Assembly: GCA_004557905.1 (NCBI GenBank)
Contig: SFFH01000001.1
Coordinates: 138,310 to 202,309 of the forward strand
Origin: Clostridiales bacterium
Lineage (GTDB): Bacteria > Bacillota > Clostridia > Christensenellales > Aristaeellaceae
Direction: 5' to 3'
DNA: 64,000 nucleotides
The position numbers were made by a program, and so were the translations under genes. The notes below the pieces were generated by a model. It saw only the letters and a list, made by a program, of their open reading frames with translations. It ran no database searches and was not told the DNA's origin. This document shows, in pieces, positions 51,862 to 61,196 of this stretch (the stretch's first letter is position 1; each line of letters starts with the position of its first letter).

Positions 51862-52122
51862 GTGAAAAAGAACAAGGTGGTCATCCATCTGATGGGCCGC
51901 GATTACACGCTGCTGACCGACGAGGACGCGGCACAGGTGCAGCGGCTGGCACGCTATGTCGACCGCAGGATGCGCGAGGTATCGATCACCACGCGCGCGG
52001 GCGAGAGTATGGTGCCGACGCTCACGGCGATGACGCTCGCGGGTGAGCTGTTTCGCGCACAGGATGAGAATGTACGCCTGAAAAAGGAGCTGGCTGCCCT
52101 GCAGCCCAAGGACAAAGCGTAA
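51862..52122 (+). CDS. zapA: Cell division protein ZapA
   Basis: An 86-residue small protein that binds FtsZ and stabilises the Z ring. KVVIHLMGRDYTLLTDEDAAQVQRLARYVDRRM is the ZapA N-terminal domain. The C-terminal helix (LAGELFRAQDENVRLKKELAAL) is the expected coiled coil. GTG start has GGGAGG upstream. The U32 peptidase gene follows within 61 bp; zapA is often beside U32/mutS2 in Firmicutes, which supports the call. Confidence 0.92.
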   Translation: MKKNKVVIHLMGRDYTLLTDEDAAQVQRLARYVDRRMREVSITTRAGESMVPTLTAMTLAGELFRAQDENVRLKKELAALQPKDKA

Positions 52123-52182
52123 GCATCTGGCGGCGGCAGGAGAGAAAGCTCTTTGTCGCCGCGTTTTCAAACTGGAGGATTT

Positions 52183-54528
52183 ATGGAACTGCTTTCCCCG
52201 GCGGGCAACCGCGAGGCGCTCGTGGCGGCCGTTTCCTGCGGCGCAGACGCCGTCTATCTGGGCTATACGGCCTTCGGCGCACGCAGCTATGCGTGCAATT
52301 TTGACGATCAGCAGCTGAAAGAAGCGGTCGAATACGCGCACGAGCGGGGCAGAAAGATCTATGTGACCGTCAATACGCTGGTCAAGCAGTGCGAGGTGGA
52401 CGACCTGTGCGATGTGCTTGAGCTGCTGGTTCGCACCGGCGTGGACGCGGCAATCGTGCAGGATCTGGGCGTGGTGCGCATCGCCCGGGAGCGTTTTCCG
52501 GAGCTGACGCTGCATGCCAGCACGCAGATGACGGTCAGCAACGCGCAGGGCGCGAAGCTGCTCGGCGATCTTGGCCTTACGCGCGTGGTGCCTGCGCGCG
52601 AATGCTCGCTGGCGGAGCTCAAGTGCATGGCGGACACCGGCGTGGAGATCGAGGCGTTTGTGCACGGCGCGCTGTGCGTGGCGGTTTCTGGCCAATGCCT
52701 GTTTTCCAGCATGATCGGCGGAAGGAGCGGAAACCGCGGGCGCTGCGCCCAGCCGTGCCGTCTGCCGTATCATCTGGACGACGGGACGAGTGGCTATCTG
52801 CTCTCCACGCGCGATCTGATGCTGATTGACAGAATCCCGCAGCTCCGCGACGCTGGCATCTATTCCCTCAAGCTGGAGGGACGCATGAAGCGCCCGGAAT
52901 ATGTCGGCGTCATCACCAGGGCATATCGCGAGGCGCTGGACGCCGCAGAGGCGCATGTGCCCTATCATGCGGACGAAAAAACCGTCCGGGCGCTCAAACA
53001 GATATTCAACCGGGGCGGCTTCACCGAGGGATATGTCATGGGCCGCAGCAACGCGGCGCTGATGAGCTGGGAGCGCCCAAGCCATTGGGGCATCCGCGTA
53101 GGCCGGATCACCGCCATGCGCGGCCCGCTGGCCCAGGTGCTGCTGGAGGACAGCCTGAACGACGGCGACGGCCTGCAGGTGCGCGGCAAAGAGGAGATTG
53201 ACCTGACATATTCGGGCAATGATGTCCGCTGCGGTGCGGAGGCGACGGTGCGCATTCCGTCAGGCAGATGCAGACCCGGCGATGCGGTGTACCGGCTGAC
53301 GGACGCTGTGCAGATGGCGGAGATCCGCACGGTCATGGCGCAGGAAAACGCGCGCATTCCGCTCCGGGCGACGCTGACGGCGATGCCGGGCAGCCTGCCC
53401 GTGCTGGAGCTGTGCGATCCGGACGGGCATGCCGTGCAGGCGGTGGGCGAGCAGGTGGTTGACCGTGCGCAGCAGCGTGCGCTCGATCAGGAAGGCGCCG
53501 TGAAGCAGCTTGCCAAAATGGGCGGCACGCCGTATGTGATGGAATCGCTCACGCTGCACAGCGAGAACGCGTTTATGACGGCGGGCATGCTCAACAGCCT
53601 GCGCCGCGAAGCGCTGGCGGCGATGAAGGCTGCGCGCACGCAGGTCGTGCGCAGGGAAGCGAAGGGACAGGCGATGCCCGCAGACATGCCCGCGCAGCAG
53701 AAGCTGCTCATCGCGCAGAGTGAACGGCTTGCGGACGCGAAGACCCTGCTTGCGTGCGGCGCGGATGTGTTTTACTGGGAGCCGCAGGCGATGACGCCGG
53801 CGGCGATTGAGGAGGCGCTCACGCAGAATCCGGACGTGAAGCCGGTGCTCGTGCTGCCGGCCGTAGCGGGCACGGAGGAGTTGACGCAGCTCCATGAGTG
53901 TGTGTGCCGTCATGCAGCGCGGTTTGCCGGCGTCGTGGCCAACAATGTGGGCCAGTTTGAACTCGCATGGCCGGTCGACGTCTTCGGCGGACAGGGACTC
54001 AACGTGATGAACGGCGAGAGCGCGGGCTTCTATACCGCGCTGGGCGCAAAGCGGCTGACGGCCTCCTGCGAGCTGAGCCTGAAGGAGCTCAGAGAACTGC
54101 AGGCCTGCGGCGGAAATTACGAGCTCGAGGCGTATGGCCGCGTGCAGCTGATGCTGCTAAGCCACTGCCCCCAGCGCACGAAAGCGGGCGACGAACGACA
54201 GGACGACGCCTGCAACGCCTGCGCGGCCAGCGGCGGCACTCCGCAGGTGTACACGGACCGGAAGGGCTATCGTTTCCCGGCCAAGCGCCAGAGGATGGCG
54301 CACGGCTGCATCGTTCGCCTGTACAACAGCGTGCCGACGGATATGGCGCGCTTTGCAAGAAAGCTTCGCGATGCGGGCATTGCCCTGCGCGTGAGCTTCA
54401 CCGACGAGCCGCTTGAGCGGCAGAAAGCAATTGTATCGTCCTATCGCAGCATCGTGGACAGCGGCGTGGCTGTGCACGATGTCGCCGAGCTTGCGACGTC
54501 CGGCCATCTGGCGCGGGGTGTCGAGTAA
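52183..54528 (+). CDS. U32 family peptidase with DUF3656 domain
   Basis: A 781-residue protein. The U32 core is MELLSPAGNREALVAAVSCGADAVYLGY, then VTVNTLVKQCEVDDL, TLHASTQMTVSNAQGAKLL and the signature FVHGALCVAVSGQCLFSSMIGGRSGNRGRCAQPCRLPY. YSLKLEGRMKRPEYVGV and a DUF3656 collagenase-associated region occupy the rest. U32 proteins are related to RNA-modifying YegQ/RlhA and TrhP enzymes; the long form may act in tRNA hydroxylation rather than proteolysis. ATG at 52183 has GGAGG upstream. mutS2 follows 11 bp downstream. Confidence 0.92.
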   Translation: MELLSPAGNREALVAAVSCGADAVYLGYTAFGARSYACNFDDQQLKEAVEYAHERGRKIYVTVNTLVKQCEVDDLCDVLELLVRTGVDAAIVQDLGVVRIARERFPELTLHASTQMTVSNAQGAKLLGDLGLTRVVPARECSLAELKCMADTGVEIEAFVHGALCVAVSGQCLFSSMIGGRSGNRGRCAQPCRLPYHLDDGTSGYLLSTRDLMLIDRIPQLRDAGIYSLKLEGRMKRPEYVGVITRAYREALDAAEAHVPYHADEKTVRALKQIFNRGGFTEGYVMGRSNAALMSWERPSHWGIRVGRITAMRGPLAQVLLEDSLNDGDGLQVRGKEEIDLTYSGNDVRCGAEATVRIPSGRCRPGDAVYRLTDAVQMAEIRTVMAQENARIPLRATLTAMPGSLPVLELCDPDGHAVQAVGEQVVDRAQQRALDQEGAVKQLAKMGGTPYVMESLTLHSENAFMTAGMLNSLRREALAAMKAARTQVVRREAKGQAMPADMPAQQKLLIAQSERLADAKTLLACGADVFYWEPQAMTPAAIEEALTQNPDVKPVLVLPAVAGTEELTQLHECVCRHAARFAGVVANNVGQFELAWPVDVFGGQGLNVMNGESAGFYTALGAKRLTASCELSLKELRELQACGGNYELEAYGRVQLMLLSHCPQRTKAGDERQDDACNACAASGGTPQVYTDRKGYRFPAKRQRMAHGCIVRLYNSVPTDMARFARKLRDAGIALRVSFTDEPLERQKAIVSSYRSIVDSGVAVHDVAELATSGHLARGVE

Positions 54529-54539
54529 AGGAGAAGACC

Positions 54540-56912
54540 ATGACGGAGAGATCCCTGCGCGTGCTCGAATTCAGCAAGATCCGCGCGCAGCTTTCGCAGT
54601 ACTGTGTGTCCGATATGGGCGCGGCGCTGTGCGACAGCCTGGAGCCGGTCAGCCGCATCGAGGATGTGCGCCGCATGCAGCAGGAGACGCGCGAGGCGCA
54701 CGACATGCTGACCTATCTGGGCGGCACGCCGATGATCGCGTTTTCCGACGTTCGCGCGCAGCTGCATCTGGCGGAGATCGGTTCGACGCTGTCCCCGCGC
54801 GCGCTGATGGACATCGGCGCTTCGCTGCGCGCGTTGCGCGCCTGCCGCGATGCGCTGGTCAATGACCGCGGAGGCACGCCGATGATCACGGCAAACGCCT
54901 CGCGCCTGTCGACGTTCAAAAATGTGGAGCAGGCCATCAGCGATGCGATCATCAGCGAGGAGGAGATTGCGGACCGCGCCAGCCCGGAGCTGTTTTCCAT
55001 CCGCCGCAAGATGCGCGCCTGCAACGAGCGCGTGCGCGAGCGCCTGAACAGCATGATCCACAGCACGACGTACGCCAAATATCTGCAGGAAGCGATCATC
55101 ACCATGCGCGGCGACCGGTATGTCCTGCCGGTCAAGCAGGAGTACCGCGCCATGGTGCCGGGCATCGTGCACGATCAGTCCGCCACCGGCGCGACGATCT
55201 TCGTGGAGCCGATGTCTGTTGTGGAGATCGGCAACGAGCTCAAGCAGCTCATCGCCGGCGAGCGCGCGGAGATCGAACGGATTCTGCGGATGCTGTCCGC
55301 ACAGGTGGCGCCGGATGCGCCCGCGATGGCCGACAACCTGGCGATTCTCGCACAGCTTGACTTTGCGTTTGCCAAGGCGTCGCTGGCGCGGGAGATGTTC
55401 GCCGTGGAGCCCAAGATCAACAGCGAGGGCAGAATCAAAATCGTTCGCGGCCGCCATCCGCTGATCGACCCGCAGAAGGTCGTCCCGCTGGATATCAGGC
55501 TGGGCGAGGACTTTACCACCCTGATCATCACCGGACCCAACACCGGCGGCAAGACGGTCACCCTCAAGACCACCGGTCTGTTTACGCTGATGGCGCAGGC
55601 GGGCTTGCAGGTTCCGGCGGAATACGGCACGGAGCTGGCGGTGTTTGACGACGTCTTTGCGGATATCGGCGACGAGCAGTCGATCGAGCAGTCGCTCTCC
55701 ACGTTCTCCGGCCACATGAAAAACATCGTGTCCATTCTGGAAAACGTGACGCCGGACTCGCTCGTGCTCTTTGATGAGCTGGGCGCGGGCACCGACCCGA
55801 CCGAGGGCGCGGCGCTGGCGCAGTCGATCCTCTCGACGCTCCTGTCCATGCATACGCGCACGGTGGCGACGACGCATTACAGCGAGCTGAAGGAATACGC
55901 GCTGACGACGCCGGGCGTTGAGAACGCCTCGGTGGAGTTTGACGTGGCGACGCTGCGCCCGACGTACCGGCTGTCCATCGGCATTCCGGGCAAGTCGAAC
56001 GCCTTCGAGATTTCCCGCAAGCTGGGTCTGCCGGAATTCGTCATCGACAAGGCGAAGGAGTTGCTTTCCAAGGAGGCCGTTCGCTTTGAGGACGTGATTG
56101 CCAACGCGGAGTATCACCGGCAGATCGCGGAAAAGGAGCGGAAGATTGCGGAGGAGACCCGCCAGGAGATGGTGGCCATCCGCAATCAGGCGGAGGCCGA
56201 GCGCAAAAAGCTGGAGGATCAGCGCGACCGCGCGATCAGGAAGGCGAAGGACGAGGCCAAGCGCATCGTGGAGAACGCCCGGCGAGAATCCGAGGCGATG
56301 ATCGCCGAGCTGCGCGCGATGAAGAAGGCCGGCGGCGCCCAGGAGCACGAAATCCAGCGCGTAAAGAAGAAGATGGAGCAGACGCAGGAAGCGCTGGCGG
56401 AGAAGAAGGAGATCGGCGGCGAGATTCCCAAGACCGTCAAGCCCGGCGACATGGTACATATCGCGTCGATGGACGTGGATGCGACCATCGTCACCGCGCC
56501 GGACGCGAAGGGCGTTGTGCAGCTGAAGGTGGGCATGATGAAGATGCGCGCACAGCTGTCCGATCTGCGCACGCTGACCTCGACACAGCAGATGCTCAAA
56601 AAGGAGCAGAAGAAGCTCGAACGCAAGAAGTCCATGCGCGAGCAGCGTGTGGACGTGACGACGCGCGAGGTTCGCCAGGAGCTCGATGTGCGCGGCATGG
56701 CGCTGGACGAGGCGCTGCCGGAGGTGCAGAAGTTCCTGGACGACGCAGTGCTCTCCTCCCTGGGCGAGGTGTCGATCATTCACGGCAACGGCATGGGCAT
56801 TCTGCGCGCGGGCATTCAGGACTGCCTGCGCCGCCATCCGAGCGTGAGCAGCTTCCGCCTGGGCCGCTATGGCGAAGGCGAAACCGGCGTGACCATCGTG
56901 TCGCTCAAATAA
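54540..56912 (+). CDS. mutS2: Endonuclease MutS2
   Basis: A 790-residue MutS2. The ATPase has Walker A ITGPNTGGKTVTLKTTGL and the Walker B segment SLVLFDELGAGTDPTEGAAL, followed by VATTHYSELKEYA. A long charged coiled coil (about 520-640) precedes the C-terminal Smr endonuclease domain with LDVRGMALDEAL and VSIIHGNGMGILRAGI. MutS2 is not a mismatch-repair protein but cleaves branched DNA or rescues collided ribosomes. AAAGGAG precedes the ATG. It follows the U32 gene directly. Confidence 0.96.
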   Translation: MTERSLRVLEFSKIRAQLSQYCVSDMGAALCDSLEPVSRIEDVRRMQQETREAHDMLTYLGGTPMIAFSDVRAQLHLAEIGSTLSPRALMDIGASLRALRACRDALVNDRGGTPMITANASRLSTFKNVEQAISDAIISEEEIADRASPELFSIRRKMRACNERVRERLNSMIHSTTYAKYLQEAIITMRGDRYVLPVKQEYRAMVPGIVHDQSATGATIFVEPMSVVEIGNELKQLIAGERAEIERILRMLSAQVAPDAPAMADNLAILAQLDFAFAKASLAREMFAVEPKINSEGRIKIVRGRHPLIDPQKVVPLDIRLGEDFTTLIITGPNTGGKTVTLKTTGLFTLMAQAGLQVPAEYGTELAVFDDVFADIGDEQSIEQSLSTFSGHMKNIVSILENVTPDSLVLFDELGAGTDPTEGAALAQSILSTLLSMHTRTVATTHYSELKEYALTTPGVENASVEFDVATLRPTYRLSIGIPGKSNAFEISRKLGLPEFVIDKAKELLSKEAVRFEDVIANAEYHRQIAEKERKIAEETRQEMVAIRNQAEAERKKLEDQRDRAIRKAKDEAKRIVENARRESEAMIAELRAMKKAGGAQEHEIQRVKKKMEQTQEALAEKKEIGGEIPKTVKPGDMVHIASMDVDATIVTAPDAKGVVQLKVGMMKMRAQLSDLRTLTSTQQMLKKEQKKLERKKSMREQRVDVTTREVRQELDVRGMALDEALPEVQKFLDDAVLSSLGEVSIIHGNGMGILRAGIQDCLRRHPSVSSFRLGRYGEGETGVTIVSLK

Positions 56913-56963
56913 ACCTGTGATAGTTTTTCGCGCCTCTGGCTATGATAAGCCCGGGGTGAGCGA

Positions 56964-58100
56964 ATGAGAATGAAACGCGAGATTGCAGCGGGCGCCCTGC
57001 TCATGGGAACGCTCGCTGCGATTCTTTTTATCGGCAACGGGGCGGAGAGCGAAGCGCGGACCGTCTACGCGCAGGGAGAATACGTGGCTTCGCTGGCGGG
57101 CACAGCCAGTCCCTTTGCGGATGTGGCCAACGTGGTGATGCCGTGCGTGGTCGGCGTGAGCAACCGCGCGAACACATACAGCATCATCAGCGGGCAGACG
57201 GAGCTGGTCGAGCAGGCGACCGGCTCCGGTGTCGTGGTGACGACGCAGGGACATGTCGTGACCAACTATCATGTCGTCGAGGGTGCGAGCGACGTGCAGG
57301 TGCTCTGGCAGGGGCAGTATCTGAAGGCGGAGATCGTCGGCGTGGATGAGCTGACGGACCTGGCGGTGCTGCGCGTGATGGAGGACGTTGCGCTGCCGGC
57401 GGTCCGGATGGGCAACGCGCAGGATGTGCGCGTGGGCGACTGGGCAATCGTCATCGGCAATCCGCTGGGCAAGCAGTTTGCCGATACGGTGACGGTCGGC
57501 GTGGTGTCCGCGCTCAACCGCGAGCTGGAGGGCTCGTCAATCGTCAAGATGCTGCAGACCGACGCCGCGATCAACTCCGGTAACAGCGGCGGCGGCATGT
57601 TCAACACGCGCGGCGAGCTGATCGGCATTCCATCGCTCAAGTTCAGCGCGTCCGGCAGCCGGGGCGTCGCGAGCATCGAGGGCATCGCCATGGCGATTCC
57701 CATGGACGTGGTGCAGCCGGTGGTGAACAGCCTGATTCAGTACGGCAAGGTGACGCGGCCCAAGCTGGGCATTTCGGTGATGACGCTGCGCGGCAGCGAG
57801 GAACCGACCGAAGGGTCGCTGCCCGCGGGCGTGTATGTCAGTGCGGTCAGCAAGGGCAGCCCTGCGGAGCAGGCAGGGATCCGGCCGGATGACATCATCA
57901 TCCGCGTGGATGGCGAGCGCATCACGCTGCACACCGATCTGACCAACCACATCGCCAGCAAGCAGCCGGGCGACACCGTGACGCTGACGGTCTACCGCAT
58001 CGAGGGTCTGTCTGAGCTGACGGTGCAGGACCGCGTGCCCAAGGGAGAAGAGCTTGAATTTGTGATCGAGCTGCAGGTGCCCGCGGATACGTCGCTGTAA
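56964..58100 (+). CDS. HtrA/DegP-type serine protease with PDZ domain
   Basis: A 378-residue membrane-anchored protease for surface protein quality control. The N-terminal anchor is AAGALLMGTLAAILFIGNG. The trypsin-like domain has an intact catalytic triad: H103 (TNYHVVEGA), D132 (ELTDLAVL) and S208 (NSGNSGGGMF). A single PDZ domain follows (GVYVSAVSKGSPAEQAGIRPDDIIIRVDG, then LTNHIASKQPGDTVTLTVYR). GGGGTGAG precedes the ATG. It is followed by spoIVA with its own sigma-E-like promoter. Confidence 0.93.
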   Translation: MRMKREIAAGALLMGTLAAILFIGNGAESEARTVYAQGEYVASLAGTASPFADVANVVMPCVVGVSNRANTYSIISGQTELVEQATGSGVVVTTQGHVVTNYHVVEGASDVQVLWQGQYLKAEIVGVDELTDLAVLRVMEDVALPAVRMGNAQDVRVGDWAIVIGNPLGKQFADTVTVGVVSALNRELEGSSIVKMLQTDAAINSGNSGGGMFNTRGELIGIPSLKFSASGSRGVASIEGIAMAIPMDVVQPVVNSLIQYGKVTRPKLGISVMTLRGSEEPTEGSLPAGVYVSAVSKGSPAEQAGIRPDDIIIRVDGERITLHTDLTNHIASKQPGDTVTLTVYRIEGLSELTVQDRVPKGEELEFVIELQVPADTSL

Positions 58101-58114
58101 AGCAGGGGTATCAG

Positions 58115-58142
58115 CATATCCTGTCCGCCGTGCGCATACGTT
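58115..58142 (+). promoter_or_regulatory. Sigma-E-type sporulation promoter upstream of spoIVA
   Basis: CATATC (58115-58120, in GCATATC) as -35, 14-bp spacer, CATACGTT (58135-58142) as -10. This fits the sigma-E pattern (ATATT-N13-15-CATACAnT) and spoIVA is a known sigma-E regulon member. The start codon is 25 bp downstream. Confidence 0.7.
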
Positions 58143-58166
58143 TGCGTGACGGCAGGGAGGGATGTT

Positions 58167-59645
58167 ATGCAAGCTTACGACCTGTACAGAGATATCTCGG
58201 AGAGAACGCAGGGCGATGTGTATATCGGCATCGTCGGCCCGGTGAGAACGGGCAAGTCGACTTTCATCACGAAATTCATGGAAAAGCTCGTGATTCCCGG
58301 CATAGAGAACGCGCACATCCGCGCAAGGGCGCAGGACGAACTGCCGCAGAGCGGCTCGGGGCGGACAATCATGACGACGCAGCCCGCGTTCGTGCCCAAC
58401 GACGCGGTGGAGGTGACGCTGCCCTCCGAGAATCGCGTGAGGCTCCGCCTGATTGACAGCGTGGGGTATCTGGTGGACGGCGCGCTGGGCACGCAGGAGG
58501 GCGAAGCGCTGCGCATGGTGCGCACGCCGTGGGTTGACGGGGAGATTCCCTTTGAGCGCGCGGCGGAGATTGGCACGCAGAAGGTGATCGGAGAGCACTC
58601 GACGATCGGGCTGGTCATCACGACGGATGGCAGCGTCACGGATCTGCCGAGAAGCAGCTATGTGCCGGCGGAAGCGCGCGTGATTGAAGAGCTCAAGGCG
58701 CTGCAAAAGCCGTTTGCCGTGATCCTGAACACGGAAAACCCGGCTAACGCCAAAGCACAGGCACTGCGCAGGACGCTGGAGAACGACTATGGCGTGCCCG
58801 TGGTGGCGCTGAACGTCGCACAGATTGAGGAAGAGGATATCCGCAACGTGCTGGAGAAGGTGCTGGGGCAGTTCCCGGTGGTCTCCATGAGCATTCAAAC
58901 GCCGGAATGGCTGGGCGCACTGGACAGCGATCACTGGCTGATCGACAGCCTGATGAGCAGCCTTATGGATGCTGCGCCACAGAACCTGCGCATCGAGGAC
59001 GTGCACCGCTTCGCGCAGAGCGTGGGCGAGAATCCGTATCTGGACAGCGTGACGGAAAAGACCGTTGAGCACGGAAGCGGAACGGCATATCTGCAGATGA
59101 ATCTGCGGGAGGGACTGTTCAACCAGATCCTGGCCGAGCAGTGCGGCACAGAGATCAAGAGCGACGCGCATCTGCTCTCGCTGCTTCGCGAGCTGGTGGC
59201 GGCGAAGCGGGAATACGACCATGTCGCGCAGGCGCTTCAGGCTGTGCGGGAGACGGGCTATGGACTGGTCCCGCCACTGCTGGAGGAGATGACGCTGCAG
59301 GAACCGGAGATCATGAAACAGGGCGGGCGGTTCGGCGTGCGGCTGCGGGCCAGTGCGCCAAGCCTGCACATGATCCGTGTGGATATCCAGACAGAGGTAT
59401 CGCCGGTTGTCGGCACGGAGCAGCAGTCCGAAGAGATGATTCGATACCTGATGGAGGGCTTCGAGCAGGATCCGCAGAAGCTGTGGGGAAGCAACCTCTT
59501 CGGCAAGCCGCTGTCCGATCTGGTGCGCGAAGGGCTGTCCAACAAGCTGATGCACATGCCGGCGGATACGCAGCTGAAGGTTCAGCAGACACTGGAAAAA
59601 ATCATCAACGAGGGAACGGGCGGGATGGTCTGCATCCTACTGTAA
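58167..59645 (+). CDS. spoIVA: Stage IV sporulation protein A, spore coat morphogenetic ATPase
   Basis: A 492-residue protein, as long as B. subtilis SpoIVA. It polymerises with ATP around the forespore and forms the coat base. The N-terminus MQAYDLYRDISERTQGDVYIGIVG leads to Walker A GPVRTGKSTFITKFME, followed by IMTTQPAFVPNDAVEV (sensor/switch), the Walker B-like RLRLIDSVGYLVDGA and FAVILNTENPAN. The C-terminal domain, which anchors SpoVM, ends in GTGGMVCILL. GGGAGGGA precedes ATG. It defines the organism as a spore former together with spoIIP and the PdaB-type deacetylase. Note that it is not next to plsY/gpsA as in some Clostridia. Confidence 0.97.
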   Translation: MQAYDLYRDISERTQGDVYIGIVGPVRTGKSTFITKFMEKLVIPGIENAHIRARAQDELPQSGSGRTIMTTQPAFVPNDAVEVTLPSENRVRLRLIDSVGYLVDGALGTQEGEALRMVRTPWVDGEIPFERAAEIGTQKVIGEHSTIGLVITTDGSVTDLPRSSYVPAEARVIEELKALQKPFAVILNTENPANAKAQALRRTLENDYGVPVVALNVAQIEEEDIRNVLEKVLGQFPVVSMSIQTPEWLGALDSDHWLIDSLMSSLMDAAPQNLRIEDVHRFAQSVGENPYLDSVTEKTVEHGSGTAYLQMNLREGLFNQILAEQCGTEIKSDAHLLSLLRELVAAKREYDHVAQALQAVRETGYGLVPPLLEEMTLQEPEIMKQGGRFGVRLRASAPSLHMIRVDIQTEVSPVVGTEQQSEEMIRYLMEGFEQDPQKLWGSNLFGKPLSDLVREGLSNKLMHMPADTQLKVQQTLEKIINEGTGGMVCILL

Positions 59646-59649
59646 TATA

Positions 59650-59692
59650 AAAGACTTTCGGTTTGTTTTTATAAACAGACTGAAAGTCTTTT
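59650..59692. terminator. Long terminator after spoIVA
   Basis: AAAGACTTTCGGTTTGTTT pairs with AAACAGACTGAAAGTCTTT: about 19 bp with two G-T wobbles, small loop and T-rich end. Confidence 0.9.
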
Positions 59693-59765
59693 GTGTATTC
59701 CAGGTGAATTCTGGAAGGACTCTGCTCGAGAAAAAACTAACAAGTGAAAAATGGGGAAAACCTGG

Positions 59766-59794
59766 TTTGATTTTATACACTTGTATGATATAAT
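59766..59794 (+). promoter_or_regulatory. Promoter of the rnf operon
   Basis: TATAAT (59789-59794) with TTTGAT at 59766-59771 (17-bp spacing) or TTGATT (16 bp). The AT-rich flanks and a 66-bp leader precede rnfC. Confidence 0.75.
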
Positions 59795-59859
59795 GAAGCG
59801 TAACATTTTACTTCAATCGCGTGGAATACGGATTGAAAAGTGAAGGGAGGAACTTGTCT

Positions 59860-61182
59860 GTGGCTATTACCCAGACATTTGGCGGCGGCGTCCATCCCCA
59901 TGAGATTGGCAACGGCAAAGACTCGACCAAGTCTCAGCCGATTGTGAACGCAGCTGCCCCGGCTCGTGTGACGATTGCCATGTCCCAGCACCTGGGCGCC
60001 CCGGCGGCGTGCTGCGTGAAGGTGGGCCAGGTGGTCAACATGGGCCAGGTCATCGGCGAGGCGCAGGGTGCGATTTCTGCGCCGGTTCATGCGTCCGTCT
60101 CCGGCAAGGTTGTCGCACTGACGACCTGCACGATCACCGGCGGCAAGAGCGTCCCTGCCGTCGTGATTGACAACGACTATGAGGATCGCTGGGATGAGTC
60201 TGTGAAGCCCTGCGAGAATATCGACGCGCTCACGCCGGAGGACATCCAGCGCATCGCGCGCGACTGCGGCGTCGTCGGCCTGGGCGGCGCGGTGTTCCCG
60301 GCGGCTGTGAAGCTCAATACCAGCAAGCTGGATCCCAAGCCGGACACGCTCGTCGTCAACGGCAGCGAGTGCGAGCCGTACCTGACCAGCGACCATCGCA
60401 TGATGGTGGAAAACGCCGAGCAGATCATCGACGGCATCCGCTTTGCCATGAAGGCGACCGGCGTCAAGTGCGCCAAGGTCGGCATCGAGAACAACAAGCC
60501 GGACGCCATCGAGGCGATGCGCGCTGCGGCGACGGAGAACATCGAAATCGTGGCGCTGCCGACGAAGTACCCGCAGGGCTACGAGAAGATGCTGATTTAC
60601 GCGCTGACCGGCCGCAGGGTGCCCAACCGCGCCCTCCCGAGCGCGGTGCAGTGCGTGGTGATCAACGTGTCCACCTGCGCGGCGCTGTCCGCCGCGGTGC
60701 GCGAGGGCAAGCCGATCATTGATCGCGTGGTGACGGTCGCCGGCCGCGTGGCCAGGCCGTGCAACCTGCGCGTGCGCATCGGCGTCCCGCTGCTGGACGT
60801 TCTGGATCAGGCGGGCGGCATGACCGAAGGCGTGCGCAAGCTGATTGTCGGCGGTCCGATGATGGGCAAGACGATCCCGGATCTCAATGTGCCGATCACC
60901 AAGGGCTTCGGCGGCTTCCTGGCGCTGGGCGACGAGAGCGTGAACGCGGAGGAATCCGCCTGCATCCGCTGCGGCCGCTGCCTGCGCGCCTGCCCGATGG
61001 GCCTTGCGCCGGCGAAGATGGATTCTCTCGTGCGTCATGGCGACTACCAGGGCGCACTGAACATCGGCGCGCTCAACTGCATGGAGTGCGGCTCGTGTAC
61101 CTATGTCTGCCCGGCCAAGCGCGAGCTGCTGCAGGCGATCCGCGTCGCCAAGGCGGTTGGCGGAAGAATCAAGGGTATGTAA
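59860..61182 (+). CDS. rnfC: Electron transport complex subunit RnfC
   Basis: A 440-residue peripheral subunit of the Rnf complex that moves electrons between ferredoxin and NAD+ while pumping Na+ or H+. N-terminal barrel-sandwich domain (AITQTFGGGVHPHE, ISAPVHASVSGKVVAL); the FMN/NADH-binding region with GVVGLGGAVFPAAVKLN and VVNGSECEPYLTSDHRMM; an SLBB-like domain; and two C-terminal [4Fe-4S] motifs CIRCGRCLRACP and CMECGSCTYVCP. GTG at 59860 is preferred: GAAGGGAGG ends 9 nt upstream; TTG at 59854 and GTG at 59821 are in frame. rnfD follows 14 bp downstream. Confidence 0.96.
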   Translation: MAITQTFGGGVHPHEIGNGKDSTKSQPIVNAAAPARVTIAMSQHLGAPAACCVKVGQVVNMGQVIGEAQGAISAPVHASVSGKVVALTTCTITGGKSVPAVVIDNDYEDRWDESVKPCENIDALTPEDIQRIARDCGVVGLGGAVFPAAVKLNTSKLDPKPDTLVVNGSECEPYLTSDHRMMVENAEQIIDGIRFAMKATGVKCAKVGIENNKPDAIEAMRAAATENIEIVALPTKYPQGYEKMLIYALTGRRVPNRALPSAVQCVVINVSTCAALSAAVREGKPIIDRVVTVAGRVARPCNLRVRIGVPLLDVLDQAGGMTEGVRKLIVGGPMMGKTIPDLNVPITKGFGGFLALGDESVNAEESACIRCGRCLRACPMGLAPAKMDSLVRHGDYQGALNIGALNCMECGSCTYVCPAKRELLQAIRVAKAVGGRIKGM

Positions 61183-61196
61183 CGGAGGAACGTAAA

